A DNA stretch of 64,000 nucleotides from DASXMT01 sp963755985 (GTDB lineage: Bacteria; Actinomycetota; Acidimicrobiia; Acidimicrobiales; RAAP-2): contig CAVWLO010000004.1 in NCBI GenBank assembly GCA_963755985.1, positions 124,001 to 188,000 of the forward strand. Reading direction: 5' to 3'. The notes beneath the pieces are model-generated. The model made no database searches. It was not told the origin of the DNA and saw nothing but the letters and a program-made list of their open reading frames with translations. Below are positions 43,903 to 52,784 of the stretch, in pieces. Position numbers and translations under genes: made by a program. The stretch's first letter is position 1; each line of letters starts with the position of its first letter.

Positions 43903-44349
43903 CTACGGGGCGATTGAGCGGATCATCGACCGCACGTCATCCCAGCCGAACGCTGTCGTCTCACCGACCACCATGCCTGACGAGCCGTCCACGACTAAGA
44001 ATGAGGGATAGCCGAGCACCCGATAGTCCGACCATGCCGCATCACTCACTACCAGGGGCACCCCGGCGAGATGGTCCGACTTGACAGGAGGTATCCGCTC
44101 GCGTTGTTTGGTGACCACGATCCGGGCCATGTTCGAGGTCCCCGGCAAGATGGCGGCGTCTCCGATCCCCTGCCAGAACTCCTCGCAGCCGAGGCAGTCG
44201 ACAGCCAAGAAGGCGAGCAGGGTCTGACCGGCATGGCCGAGCACCGAGACCTCCACGGGATTCCCGGAAGGGTCGACCCCGACCAGGTCGAAAGCCGGTC
44301 GTTCGACGAGGGACTCGGCTGTGGGGATCGGCCGCAATCCCGAGCGCAC
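43903..44349 (-). CDS. Thioredoxin-fold (TlpA-like) protein, N-terminus probably lost
   Basis: A 148-residue protein from GTG 44349. AFDLVGVDPSGNPVEVSVLGHAGQTLLAFLAVDCLGCEEFW has a C-x2-C-like DCLGCEEFW active site, and DYRVLGYPSFLVVDGSSGMVVGE has the cis-Pro. Relatives usually begin with a membrane helix and a short periplasmic linker before this domain; here that part is missing, and the same frame upstream runs through the zinc-ribbon gene without a start. A 5' truncation or frameshift is suspected. The partner gene is the upstream zinc-ribbon protein. Confidence 0.7.
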   Translation of the reverse strand: MRSGLRPIPTAESLVERPAFDLVGVDPSGNPVEVSVLGHAGQTLLAFLAVDCLGCEEFWQGIGDAAILPGTSNMARIVVTKQRERIPPVKSDHLAGVPLVVSDAAWSDYRVLGYPSFLVVDGSSGMVVGETTAFGWDDVRSMIRSIAP

Positions 44350-44489
44350 CGTGCCGACGGCACTCCGGGAGGCGGCAGAGACCTGGGAGGAAGTTCCAGA
44401 GGAGCCGACCGGAGCCGGGGCAGACCGGCCCAGACCCTGATCCGGACCTTGATCTGGGACCGGAGCCGTCGGGGCTGGTCGCCCGTGCC

Positions 44490-44735
44490 TTACTCGGCCG
44501 AGGGCTGAATCGCTACGACCTCCACGGCGTCGCCATGGCCACACCACCGGCAGGTCACCTCCTCCACCTTCTCGTCGAGAACGTCCACTTCCTCGACGGT
44601 GAGCTCGCCACCCACCGAGTAGTGGTGAAATGCCTTTGTGCGGCGGCTGGTCACCACGTCGAAGCGGGTGAGGTTCCCACAGCCCGAGCAGCGGTAACGG
44701 ACTGGCGTCTCGGTATTCGAGGTGTCGACTGTCAC
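44490..44735 (-). CDS. Small zinc-ribbon-like protein
   Basis: An 81-residue protein with two C-x2-C knuckles: YRCSGCGNLTRFDV and VTCRWCGHGD, joined by SRRTKAFHHYSVGGELTVEEVDV. A zinc site is expected. GTG 44735 is used (VTVDTSNTETP...); a GTG at 44783 would add 16 residues. It sits just upstream of the thioredoxin-fold gene on the same strand, a pairing I have the impression is common in actinobacteria. Function unknown. Confidence 0.72.
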   Translation of the reverse strand: MTVDTSNTETPVRYRCSGCGNLTRFDVVTSRRTKAFHHYSVGGELTVEEVDVLDEKVEEVTCRWCGHGDAVEVVAIQPSAE

Positions 44736-45114
44736 GCCGCCTACCGTAATCGCCCCGGAAGGGCACCGTATCTGCCGGTCCACGGTCCCGGGCGGGACTC
44801 CGGGGAAGGGCCGCTTTCGGCCGGACCGTCCTCTCCGACTCCGATGGGCCGTCCTCTCAGCCGAACCATGGCGTACGCCGTGTTGTCACGTTTCGTTCGC
44901 CCAGATGTCATCTCGGCGACACCATCAGGAAACGAGGATCGGGTACAACTGTGGCGCGGACCAATCCGTGCCCAGAACTCCTCTACTTGGCAAGGGATCT
45001 CCACTGATGAGAACTGCCAGGCGCAGCCACTTGGAACGAGACGGGGCCGAACAAGCCACTGGCGCTGGTGGCGCGCACCCGAATGAGTTGGACACTGGAT
45101 AGATAGGAGCCAAC

Positions 45115-45468
45115 ATGGCACTTATGACGGTGAACAACGAAGAGGCTGGGGACTTCCGATCCAAGCCCCGGTGGTCAGCGGGCCGGAAGATGGACGTAGT
45201 CCTGCGTCTGCTCCGAGGCGAGAAGCTCGAAGAGCTCAGCCGGGAGCTGGGAGTCGAGGCCCATCGCATTGCCGCCTGGCGAGACGAGTTCCTCGACGGT
45301 GGCCGAGAGGGCCTGAAGGGGCGCTCCGGTGCTGGTGGACAGCCCGAGGACCGAAGACTCAGAGACGCCGAACGCAAGATCGGCGAGCTGACGCTCGAGA
45401 ACGAGGTGTGGAAGAAGGTGGCCGAAAAAAGGGGGCTCCAGATGCCGCCGCAGAAGCGGCCGAAGTGA
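45115..45468 (+). CDS. IS3-type transposase OrfA
   Basis: A 117-residue protein with an N-terminal HTH (RKMDVVLRLLRGEKLEELSRELGVEAHRIAAWRDEFLDGG) that binds the inverted repeats, and a leucine-zipper-like helix (RDAERKIGELTLENEVWKKVAEKRG). AGGAG precedes ATG 45115. Near the end is an A6G5 run (45424-45434) suited to -1 slippage into orfB. Confidence 0.9.
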   Translation: MALMTVNNEEAGDFRSKPRWSAGRKMDVVLRLLRGEKLEELSRELGVEAHRIAAWRDEFLDGGREGLKGRSGAGGQPEDRRLRDAERKIGELTLENEVWKKVAEKRGLQMPPQKRPK

Positions 45469-46331
45469 GCGCGGAGATGGGAATCCCCCTGTTCAAGGTG
45501 TGCCAGATCACTGGGGCACCTCGGTCGACCATCTATGAACGCCGGGCCCGTGGTGAGGCTCCCAAATGCCGGCCTGGTCCGAAGACCCAGATCGCAGACG
45601 CGGACCTCACCGAGCTGATCCGCCAGGTCATCGTCGAGTGCCCCTTTGCCGGCGAGGGTCATCGCAAGGTCCGAGCCCGACTTCGCCGGGAGCACGACCT
45701 CTCTGTGGGCAAGAACCGGGTGCTGCGCCTCATGCGAGCAGCCGGCCTGTTGGCACCACAGCGGGTGAAGAAGCGCAGGCGTCCCCGCCTTCATGACGGC
45801 ACCATCATCACCGACGCACCCAATGTCCGCTGGGGCACCGACGCCACGATGGCCTGGACCAGAAACGACGGCTGGGTCTGGGTATTCGCACTACTCGACC
45901 ATCACACCGATGAGGCCTGGACCCACGTGGCCAAGGTGGGCAATCGCTTCGCTGCTCTCCAGCCCGTCTACGACGCTGTCATCGACCGCTTCGGCACCCT
46001 TGGCCCCGACGTCGCCCGGGGGATCAAGCTCCGACACGATTGGGGCAGCCAATACCGATCCGGCCACTTCCAGGGGTCTCTGAACTGGCTAGGCATCGAG
46101 GACGATGCCGCCTTCGTCGGCGAGCCTCAAGGCAACGGAGTGGCCGAACGGTTCATGAGGACCATTAAGGAGCAGTGCCTGTGGTCCCGGCTCTTCGATG
46201 ATGTCGACGACCTCCGACGAGGCGTGGCCACCTTCATCGAGACCTACAACAACGAGTGGCTCATCGAACGCCTGGGCCACCGCACACCACGAGAGGCGTT
46301 CCGGGATGCAGCAGCGGCTGAGGCCGCGTAA
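45465..46331 (+). CDS. IS3-type transposase OrfB (DDE integrase domain)
   Basis: A 288-residue rve-domain transposase. The N-terminal part has KVCQITGAPRSTIYERRARG and GHRKVRARLRREHDLSVGKNRVLRLMRAAGLL. Catalytic residues: Asp in RWGTDATMAW, Asp in KLRHDWGSQYRSG and Glu in GVAERFMRTIKEQ. GTG 45465 overlaps the orfA stop. Alternatively, a -1 shift on the AAAAAAG run of orfA makes an OrfAB fusion, as known for IS3 elements. Confidence 0.9.
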   Translation: MSAEMGIPLFKVCQITGAPRSTIYERRARGEAPKCRPGPKTQIADADLTELIRQVIVECPFAGEGHRKVRARLRREHDLSVGKNRVLRLMRAAGLLAPQRVKKRRRPRLHDGTIITDAPNVRWGTDATMAWTRNDGWVWVFALLDHHTDEAWTHVAKVGNRFAALQPVYDAVIDRFGTLGPDVARGIKLRHDWGSQYRSGHFQGSLNWLGIEDDAAFVGEPQGNGVAERFMRTIKEQCLWSRLFDDVDDLRRGVATFIETYNNEWLIERLGHRTPREAFRDAAAAEAA

Positions 46332-46352
46332 TAGTCATGGAAACTGTCCAAC

Positions 46353-46787
46353 GAACCGGGGCCGCAACACTGGTGAACGCGACAGCGCTGATCAGGTCAC
46401 TCGAGGGTGGCTCGCTCAGCTGGATAGCCAGCAGTTTGGCTACAGCACCGACTTCATCAAATTGTTCGAGAAGCTCGGAGCTGCCCTCGATCTGGCCGAC
46501 GTCGATCGGTGACATGTGGATCGGATCTCATTCGGGATCCTGATTTATCAATCTCCACCCCGCTGGGATCTCTGACCGACCACGGGTGGGCTGTGGATGA
46601 CTCCCGGTCAGCTGGAAAGGGAACGAAGAATCGACGATCGGACGTATCCACGTAGTAGGACAAGTGGTTGGCCAGGCGGCGCGCTTCACGTGCTGTCCGC
46701 GGGGATCCGGCCCGGTGGCCGCCTCCGGCCCCCGGTGGCGGCCTCCGGCCTTGCCGGCTCTGACAGTTACATTGCCGGCTCTGACAG
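46353..46787. other. Gene-free stretch between the IS element and the HNH gene
   Basis: A short plus-strand frame ends GWLAQLDSQQFGYSTDFIKL then FEKLGAALDLADVDR at 46512. It might be the tail of a gene cut by the IS, but I cannot match it. TTGCCGGCTCTGACAG occurs twice near 46752-46790, next to the HNH stop. Confidence 0.4.
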
Positions 46788-48398
46788 CTAGAAGAGCCGG
46801 TCCGGTGGCGCGGCGGGGTGGGAGCCGGTGGCCGGGTCGGCGTCGTCGGTCTCGGGGTGGTCGGGGTGGTCGGTGGATCCTGTCCTCGGCGGTGGCTTCT
46901 CGGGTGGGAGCCACTGCCAGGTCCCCGGGCCCCCCTCCAACCGGAAACCCTGGTGGTGGCGCAGGTAGTGGTGCCGTGAGCACAGGCGACAGAGATTCCA
47001 CATGGCCGTCGGGCCGTTCTCGACCACGGGGATGATCCGGTGGTCGATCTCGAGGCCGTCTCTGACGTCACAACCGGGGACGACACAGGTCTCGTCCCGG
47101 GCTCTGAGGGCCCGGGCCAGGGGGGCGGTGATGGTCCGGCCCAGGTAGGTGATCGAGGCGATGTCGGTCCCCTTCGTGATGACCAGGTGCAAGATGGCGT
47201 CGCCCAGGAGCGACCGGGCCGTCTCGAGGGGGACGGGGCCCACCCCTGGTATCTCGCAGCGCTCGTTGCCTTCGAGGCTCCCCCGAGAGAGGGCCTCGAG
47301 GTCCACCCGGAGGTGCACGCTCGCCGGTGGGGGGAGACCGGTCGCCCGGTCGGTGGTGGCTCGCCGGCCGGCATCGGCCCGGTCGGCATCGGCCCGGTCG
47401 GTGTCGGCCCGGTCGGTGTCGGGGCTGGTCTCGTCGGTGTCCGGGCCGATGTCGCCCGGTCCGGTCTCGTCGGCGCCGGTGCCGTCGGGGTTCGTCGTGG
47501 CCGTGCCGGCCGGCCCACCGTGGCCCGGTGGCCGGCGCTCCCCGCTGAGCAGGGCGACCAGGGCGTCGGCCTCGTAGGCGTCGGGGCGCTCTCGGATCCC
47601 CAGCGTGCGGGCCTCGTCGAAGAGGACGGTGCGGGTGGGCTTCAGGGCAGCGAGCAGCTTGGCCCCGGCATCGGGGGTGAAGAGCCCCTCCAGGCGGAAG
47701 GCCCCGTCGCCGTCGGTGTAGTGGCGCAGGTAGCGGGAATCCCGGATGCGCTGGTAGGCGGCCAGGGCGTCCTCGTGGGATCGGGCCTTGGCCTTGGCCC
47801 GCAGGCACCGGTCGGCCAGCTGGCGGTGGGACTCGTTGCTGTCCGTGGCCGCCTCGACCAGCTCGTCGGAGCTTCCCGGGTCGAGGGTCAACACCCCGGC
47901 CACCTGGCGGGCCCTCGAGTGGGAGAGCTCGCCTGTGCGGAGGGCGGCATCGAGGCCGGGGTGGTCCCCCATCTGGTCGGCCAGCCGCAAGGAGCCAAAA
48001 GAGGACCCGACCGATTCCCCGGTTCTCCTGGAGAGCCACTCGGCCGCCGAGCGGGCCCCGTCTCTTGTGTGGAGGTCGGTCTCGGCCGCCCGCTTGGCCG
48101 CCAAGGCCTTCCCGGTGGCACAGAGGTGCTCACCCCGAGAGAACCGGTCGACCAAGAGGGCGGCGTCCTCACCCGAGTAGCGCCCCGGCTCGAAGGAGGA
48201 GACGAAGGACTCGAGCAGGCTGATGGCCTCGGTGACCGACTCGGCCGTGTCCGGGGAGGCGGTCGGCCTGTCGGGGGAGCCGGTACGCGGCAGGGCGGTA
48301 TCGAGGGCGGCAGCGTCGGCGGTCCTCCGCTCAGGCCGACTGCCTCTTGGCCCGGTGTTGCTCGTGTTCCTTGGGTTCCGCTGGTCCGTTTTGGCCAT
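46788..48398 (-). CDS. DUF222/HNH endonuclease (13E12-like)
   Basis: A 536-residue protein. The central DUF222 region (EHLCATGKALAAKRAAETDLH, ELSHSRARQVAGVL, RLEGLFTPDAGAKLLAAL) is followed by an HNH nuclease domain (CVVPGCDVRDGLEIDHRIIP then WNLCRLCSRHHYLRH), with the catalytic His in the DH pair and a zinc-binding Cys set. Such genes are multicopy in actinobacteria and related to REP13E12-type elements; their role is unclear. The linker contains DRADT-type repeats from a 15-bp unit. ATG 48398 is used. Confidence 0.9.
   Translation of the reverse strand: MAKTDQRNPRNTSNTGPRGSRPERRTADAAALDTALPRTGSPDRPTASPDTAESVTEAISLLESFVSSFEPGRYSGEDAALLVDRFSRGEHLCATGKALAAKRAAETDLHTRDGARSAAEWLSRRTGESVGSSFGSLRLADQMGDHPGLDAALRTGELSHSRARQVAGVLTLDPGSSDELVEAATDSNESHRQLADRCLRAKAKARSHEDALAAYQRIRDSRYLRHYTDGDGAFRLEGLFTPDAGAKLLAALKPTRTVLFDEARTLGIRERPDAYEADALVALLSGERRPPGHGGPAGTATTNPDGTGADETGPGDIGPDTDETSPDTDRADTDRADADRADAGRRATTDRATGLPPPASVHLRVDLEALSRGSLEGNERCEIPGVGPVPLETARSLLGDAILHLVITKGTDIASITYLGRTITAPLARALRARDETCVVPGCDVRDGLEIDHRIIPVVENGPTAMWNLCRLCSRHHYLRHHQGFRLEGGPGTWQWLPPEKPPPRTGSTDHPDHPETDDADPATGSHPAAPPDRLF
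47371..47425. repeat. 15-bp tandem repeat in the HNH gene
   Basis: About four copies of a 15-bp unit containing CGGCATCGGCCCGGT or CGGTGTCGGCCCGGT, in frame, encoding DRADT/DRADA units in the linker before the nuclease domain. Confidence 0.8.
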
Positions 48399-48576
48399 GC
48401 GTAAAGCGTTCCACGGAGGTGTAACAGTCGCTAAAAGCCTGCTCATCGGATGCTTGGCCCCCATTCGCCAGGCCGCACCAAACTGTGATGCGCAACAATA
48501 TGGAACTACTGCTCGGCTGGGGCGGCCCGGGAGCAGTGGGCTGTGGTCCCTGAGAATCGAACACCCGTTCGGTACC

Positions 48577-50109
48577 ATGCCGATCATGGCGCTGGCCGTT
48601 CAATCATCGTTCGAGGACCTGAGCACCCCACTCAGCCAAGTCACCTTCGTCGTCGTCGACGTCGAGACCACTGGCGGCTCCCCAGCCATGTCTTCACTGA
48701 CCGAAGTAGCGGCGGCCCGCTACCGAGGGGGCGAGCTCCTCGGCACCTACCAGACCCTGCTCCGGCCAGACGAGCGCATCCCACCGTTCATCACCGCCCT
48801 CACCGGCATTAGCGACGCCATGGTGACCGACGCTCCGCCGGTTGGCGCCATGCTCCCCTCGTTCCTGGAGTTTCTGGGGGGAGCCGTCGTGGTGGGCCAC
48901 AACATTCGCTTCGACCTGGGGTTCTTGGACCACGCTCTGGTCTCGACCGGCCGGGATCCCATCGCCAATCCCCGGGTCGACACCCTGGCCCTCGCCCGTC
49001 GGCTCATCCGCGACATGGTGCCGAACTGCAAGCTCGGCACCCTCGCCGCCGTGCTCCGCCTCCCCAACCAACCCTCACACCGCGCCCTCACCGACGTCCT
49101 GGCCACCGGCGATCTCCTCCACGCCCTCCTGGAGCGGGCCGGTTCCTACGGCATCCTCGGGCTCGAGGAGCTGCTCGACCTTCCCCGCCTGGTCGGCCAT
49201 CCCCAGGCGGCCAAGCTGCGCCTCACCACCAGACTCCCCCACCGTCCCGGCGTCTATTGGTTCACCGACGCGGCAGGGCACGTCCTCTACGTCGGCAAGG
49301 CCACCGACATCCAGTCACGGGTGCGCTCGTACTTCACCGGCGACCGACGGCCGAAGGTGGGACGTCTGTTGCGCCAGCTCTACACCATCCAGCATCGGGT
49401 GTGCCCAGGTCTGTTCACGGCGACCGTGATGGAGGGCCGTTTGATCCGCACCTGGAACCCGCCGTACAACCGCCAGGGCAGAGCCCGGCGGGCGAGGTCT
49501 GTCCCGCTGCTCGGTGGTGGGGCAGGCAGGTCGACGACGGCCTCGATGGGAACGACCGGGGCGCCCGGGAGAAGGCCACGGCGAGGGCGGATCGAAGCGC
49601 GAGTCGATGTCACCGCTGACCCGGTCGGGCTCCTGACTCCTTTGATGGCGGAGGTGGCAACGCACGCGGCGGCACAGCGGTATGAGCAGGCGGCCGCGGT
49701 TCGGGATGAGGCCAAGCGCCTTCGGAACGCGATCGTCAGGCACCGTCGGACCGAGGCCGTCCGAGGGGCCGGGCGCCTGGTGCTCGAGATCTGTGGAGAA
49801 GGGACAGTCGAGCTCCACGAAGGCCTCTTCGTCGAGAGCGGCGTGTTGCTCCCCGACTCGATAGTGGCTGATTCGAACCGGCTCGGGGTCGACGATCGTC
49901 GACCGGACGCCGGACCCTCGGGAAGTGGGCCGGTGCATGACAGCTCCACCGATGCGGAGCAAGACCGTACCCTGGCCGCCCAGTGGCTCCACGTCAACGC
50001 CGAGTCAATCCGGGTGCTGCACTCCGAGCATCCACTGTGTTGGCCGGCAGCGCGGATACCAGAACTGACCGACCTGGTTGTCCCGGAGTGCGACCTGGCC
50101 GCCGGGTGA
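48577..50109 (+). CDS. DnaQ-like exonuclease fused to a GIY-YIG (UvrC/Cho-like) nuclease
   Basis: A 510-residue two-nuclease protein. The N-terminal DEDDh exonuclease: FVVVDVETTGGSP (DxE), VVVGHNIRFDLGFLD and PSHRALTDVLATGD (HxxxxxD). The GIY-YIG domain: RPGVYWFTDAAGHVLYVGKATDIQSRVRSYF and ATVMEGRLIRTWNPPYNRQ. A UVR-like helix pair follows (AAAQRYEQAAAVRDEAKRLRNAI). This DnaQ-Cho architecture is known in actinobacteria and points to repair of bulky lesions. The start is ATG 48577 or 48586. It is divergent from the HNH gene. Confidence 0.92.
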   Translation: MPIMALAVQSSFEDLSTPLSQVTFVVVDVETTGGSPAMSSLTEVAAARYRGGELLGTYQTLLRPDERIPPFITALTGISDAMVTDAPPVGAMLPSFLEFLGGAVVVGHNIRFDLGFLDHALVSTGRDPIANPRVDTLALARRLIRDMVPNCKLGTLAAVLRLPNQPSHRALTDVLATGDLLHALLERAGSYGILGLEELLDLPRLVGHPQAAKLRLTTRLPHRPGVYWFTDAAGHVLYVGKATDIQSRVRSYFTGDRRPKVGRLLRQLYTIQHRVCPGLFTATVMEGRLIRTWNPPYNRQGRARRARSVPLLGGGAGRSTTASMGTTGAPGRRPRRGRIEARVDVTADPVGLLTPLMAEVATHAAAQRYEQAAAVRDEAKRLRNAIVRHRRTEAVRGAGRLVLEICGEGTVELHEGLFVESGVLLPDSIVADSNRLGVDDRRPDAGPSGSGPVHDSSTDAEQDRTLAAQWLHVNAESIRVLHSEHPLCWPAARIPELTDLVVPECDLAAG

Positions 50110-50251
50110 GGGACCAGGCGAACCGCCCCGTCGGCATCGTCGCCAGCCGCCCGGCCGGTCGGCGCCTACGATCATGTTGATCGCCCGAACGGCATTCGCG
50201 ACAAGCTGGTCGCCGGCCGGCCCGGCCAAATCCACTCGAAAGGTGCATACC

Positions 50252-51196
50252 GTGAAATTCCGCATCGCCCTGCCCGGCAACAACCACATCCCGCCGGCCA
50301 ACGACCACGTTCCCGAGGCCGCCGACTGGGTGCCGGGCCTCATGGCTCCCGACTTCCAGGAGGTGGCCACACTCATCGACGGCTTGGGCTATGACGCCAT
50401 CACCACCTCGGAGCACCTGGCCATGCCCTACGAGGAGGTCCCCCGGCTCGGACCCTTTTGGATGCACGCCCTCTCGGTCATGGCCTTCGTGGCCGGAGCG
50501 ACGAAGCGGGTCCGCGTCGACGCCAGCGTGCTGGTCCTGCCGTACTACCACCCGCTGGCCTTCGCCAAGGCCCTGTCGACCATCGACGTGCTGTCGGGCG
50601 GTCGGCTCGATGTCTCCATCGGCGTGGGGCACGCCGTCCAGGAGTTCAAGGTGCTCGATGTCTCATTCGACGAGCGCGGCGCCATCACCGACGAGATCCT
50701 CGAGGCCACCCTCACGCTGTGGAGCGAGAAGGAGCCGGTGTTCCACGGTGCCCACTTCGACATCGACGGACTGGCCTTCGAGCCCAAGCCGGTCCAGACA
50801 CCCAGACCCCCCATCTACGTCGGTGGGAACTCAAAGCCAGCCCTGCGCCGAGCGGCCCGGTTCGAGGGTTGGCAGCCCAACCCCACCACCTTCTCGGTGG
50901 AGGAGATCCCGCCCCTGCTCGAGTACCTCCACGATCAACCCGACTTCGCCGGCAAGGAGGACTCATTCGAGGTGTACTGGGTGGGGACCATCCCCGGTGT
51001 CGACCGGCCCGCCTTCGGCGACCTCTCCGACGCCGGGCGGGCGGGTTACCAGGACCAGATCCTCGACCGCCTGGGGTACCTCGCCACCGTGGGTGTGACG
51101 GGAACGTCGGTCCCGATCCCTGTCACCCGGTCGCTGGACGAGTACGTCGAGTTCGTCACGTGGTTCTCCGACGAGGTCATCGCCCGAGCAGACTGA
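50252..51196 (+). CDS. LLM-class F420-dependent oxidoreductase
   Basis: A 314-residue TIM-barrel protein of the luciferase-like monooxygenase family. YDAITTSEHLAMPYEEVPRLGPFWMHAL, VRVDASVLVLPYYHPLAFAKALSTIDVLSGGRLDVSIGVGH and PRPPIYVGGNSKPALRRAARFEGWQP are the family blocks; this subgroup usually uses coenzyme F420 in actinobacteria. GTG 50252 has GAAAGGTG about 8 nt upstream; ATG 50174 is less likely. Substrate unknown. Confidence 0.9.
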   Translation: MKFRIALPGNNHIPPANDHVPEAADWVPGLMAPDFQEVATLIDGLGYDAITTSEHLAMPYEEVPRLGPFWMHALSVMAFVAGATKRVRVDASVLVLPYYHPLAFAKALSTIDVLSGGRLDVSIGVGHAVQEFKVLDVSFDERGAITDEILEATLTLWSEKEPVFHGAHFDIDGLAFEPKPVQTPRPPIYVGGNSKPALRRAARFEGWQPNPTTFSVEEIPPLLEYLHDQPDFAGKEDSFEVYWVGTIPGVDRPAFGDLSDAGRAGYQDQILDRLGYLATVGVTGTSVPIPVTRSLDEYVEFVTWFSDEVIARAD

Positions 51197-51457
51197 CGGC
51201 CTGCGGGACTGCGGGACTGCGGGACTGACGGCCTGCGGGGCTGACGGCCTGCGGGGCTGCGGGGCTGCGGGGCTGCGGAGGCTGCGGGACTGACGGCCTG
51301 CGGGGCTGCGGGGCTCGCGGTGTGCAGGGCTTCGGGGCTCACGGTGTGCAGGGCGGCAGGGCTACGATGCTGGGCCCGAGGGCGTGCCTGGCGGCAGGAC
51401 GTCAGTGTTGAGGCCAAGGGCCTGCAGGAGCGACGGGCCAGCGACGCGTCCGGGCCG
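51197..51457. repeat. Intergenic GC-rich degenerate repeat array
   Basis: Multiple short units of CTGCGGGACTGCGGG and GACGGCCTGCGGGGCTG are shuffled between convergent genes. There is no gene and no clear terminator. Confidence 0.8.
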
Positions 51458-52015
51458 TCAGCTCCGGGTCCGGTAGTGGAGGTGCACCGCGCCGTTGTCG
51501 AACCGCCGCTCGTCGACCAGCTCGAGCTCCCAGTCGGCACCGTCAGGGAGGGCCCGGGTGCCACCGCCCACCACGACGGGATTGAGGATCACGTGGCACT
51601 CGTCGACCAATCCGGCCCTGATCGCCTGGCCGGCGAGGTGGGCACCCCCCACGCTGATGTCTCGTCCCTGAGCCGCTTTCAGCTGGCGCACCGCCTCGGG
51701 GTCGAAGTCGCGCTCGAGCCGCGTCCGAGCACTGGACACCCAGTCCAGGGTGGTGGAGTAGACGATCTTGTCGGCCGCCCGCCAGAGGCTCGTGTAGTCC
51801 TCCGCGACCGATGGCTGGTCGACCAGGCTGACCGTGTCCCAATAGACCATCGTCTCGTACAGGCGGCGTCCGTAGAGATACGTTCCGATCGGCCGCTCGA
51901 GGTCGTTGACGAACGCGTGCACCTCGGGGTCAGGCGCAGCCCAATCGAAGTTGCCGTCCTCGTCGTTGACGTAACCATCGAGCGATGTGATCGCCGTATA
52001 GATCAGCCTGGCCAT
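51458..52015 (-). CDS. Dihydrofolate-reductase-like (RibD_C) family protein
   Basis: A 185-residue protein: MARLIYTAITSLDGYVNDEDGNFDWAAP (N-terminal strand), TYLYGRRLYETMVYWDT, and GRDISVGGAHLAGQAIRAGLVDECHVILNPVVVGGGTRAL. This is the YyaP/YwjB-like reductase group, NADPH-binding, substrate unknown. It is transcribed on the same strand as the trpF-like gene, 65 bp downstream of it. Confidence 0.92.
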   Translation of the reverse strand: MARLIYTAITSLDGYVNDEDGNFDWAAPDPEVHAFVNDLERPIGTYLYGRRLYETMVYWDTVSLVDQPSVAEDYTSLWRAADKIVYSTTLDWVSSARTRLERDFDPEAVRQLKAAQGRDISVGGAHLAGQAIRAGLVDECHVILNPVVVGGGTRALPDGADWELELVDERRFDNGAVHLHYRTRS

Positions 52016-52080
52016 GTGCGCTCCACCTCTGTCGTCGGATGCCTGGACGTTCCTTGCCTGGTCTCATGCAGGTCGACCAC

Positions 52081-52740
52081 CTAGACCCTCCGGGCCAGGT
52101 CCACGAACCTGGACACCGCATCGAGATCCTTGCGCCGCCTGTCGTCGAGACGGCTGGTGCGGGTCTCCGAGTCGACGCCGGCGGGGTCCACCGCGGCAAT
52201 AGCCGGGACGACGTTCTCCGGTCCGAGCCCGCCGGCGAGGATAACGGGAACGTCCACCGCCGGAGGGATCAGGGCGCTCACCGACCAGTCGTGGGTCAGT
52301 CCCGTAGCCCCCACGATCCCGGTGTCGGGGTCGTGGCTGTCGAGGAGCAGGTAGTCGCTGCACCCGGCGAGTCTTTGCGCCGTCCAGAGGGCCGAGTGGT
52401 CCCGAACCGCCACCGTGGTCATGACCTTCACCGGTTCGAGACCCGCTCGAACCTCGCCCACGGCGTCGGGGCCCATCCGGTCGGCGCGGACCAGATGGAC
52501 GACGTCGGGCCGAGCCACGTCGACCGTTCTCGCGATGCGATCAAAATCGGTCCCGAGGCTGAGGGCCACGGTGGTCATCGTGTCGGGGATCTCGGCCACA
52601 ATGGCCCGGGCCGTTGCCTCGTCGACGTGGTCCCAGGTGTCGAAACCCTCGTCGAGCACCACGCCGACGTGGTCGATGGCCAGGCCGGCGACGGCGGCGA
52701 CGTCGGCCGGGGTCGTGAACCCGTAGATCTGGACGATCAT
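52081..52740 (-). CDS. TrpF-like TIM-barrel protein lacking the usual catalytic Cys
   Basis: A 219-residue protein resembling phosphoribosylanthranilate isomerase. The C-terminal half fits TrpF well: YLLLDSHDP (position of the general acid Asp), GATGLTHDWSVSALI, and VILAGGLGPENVVPAIAAVDPAGVDSETRTSR (phosphate binding). But the N-terminus reads MIVQIYGFTTPADVAAV, where true TrpF has K-I/F-C-G: the catalytic Cys is Tyr. It may have changed function. It follows trpD on the same strand with a 44-bp gap. Confidence 0.8.
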   Translation of the reverse strand: MIVQIYGFTTPADVAAVAGLAIDHVGVVLDEGFDTWDHVDEATARAIVAEIPDTMTTVALSLGTDFDRIARTVDVARPDVVHLVRADRMGPDAVGEVRAGLEPVKVMTTVAVRDHSALWTAQRLAGCSDYLLLDSHDPDTGIVGATGLTHDWSVSALIPPAVDVPVILAGGLGPENVVPAIAAVDPAGVDSETRTSRLDDRRRKDLDAVSRFVDLARRV

Positions 52741-52784
52741 GAGCGACTCATCATCGGCTAGCAGGTCCGAGCCGTCGTCCCTGG

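Larger units (their letters stand above)
45087..46352 (+). mobile_element. IS3-family insertion sequence
   Basis: A 1,266-bp element with two overlapping transposase frames and short terminal inverted repeats, GTTGGACA (45087-45094) and TGTCCAAC (46345-46352). I see no certain target duplication. Both frames are intact, so it may be active. It is inserted in a gene-poor stretch beside the thioredoxin-fold/zinc-ribbon pair. Confidence 0.8.

Noticed and set aside
46353..46512. Plus-strand fragment after the IS element as an interrupted gene
   Set aside because: I could not match its sequence or find the other half before the IS, so it is only noted in the gene-free entry.
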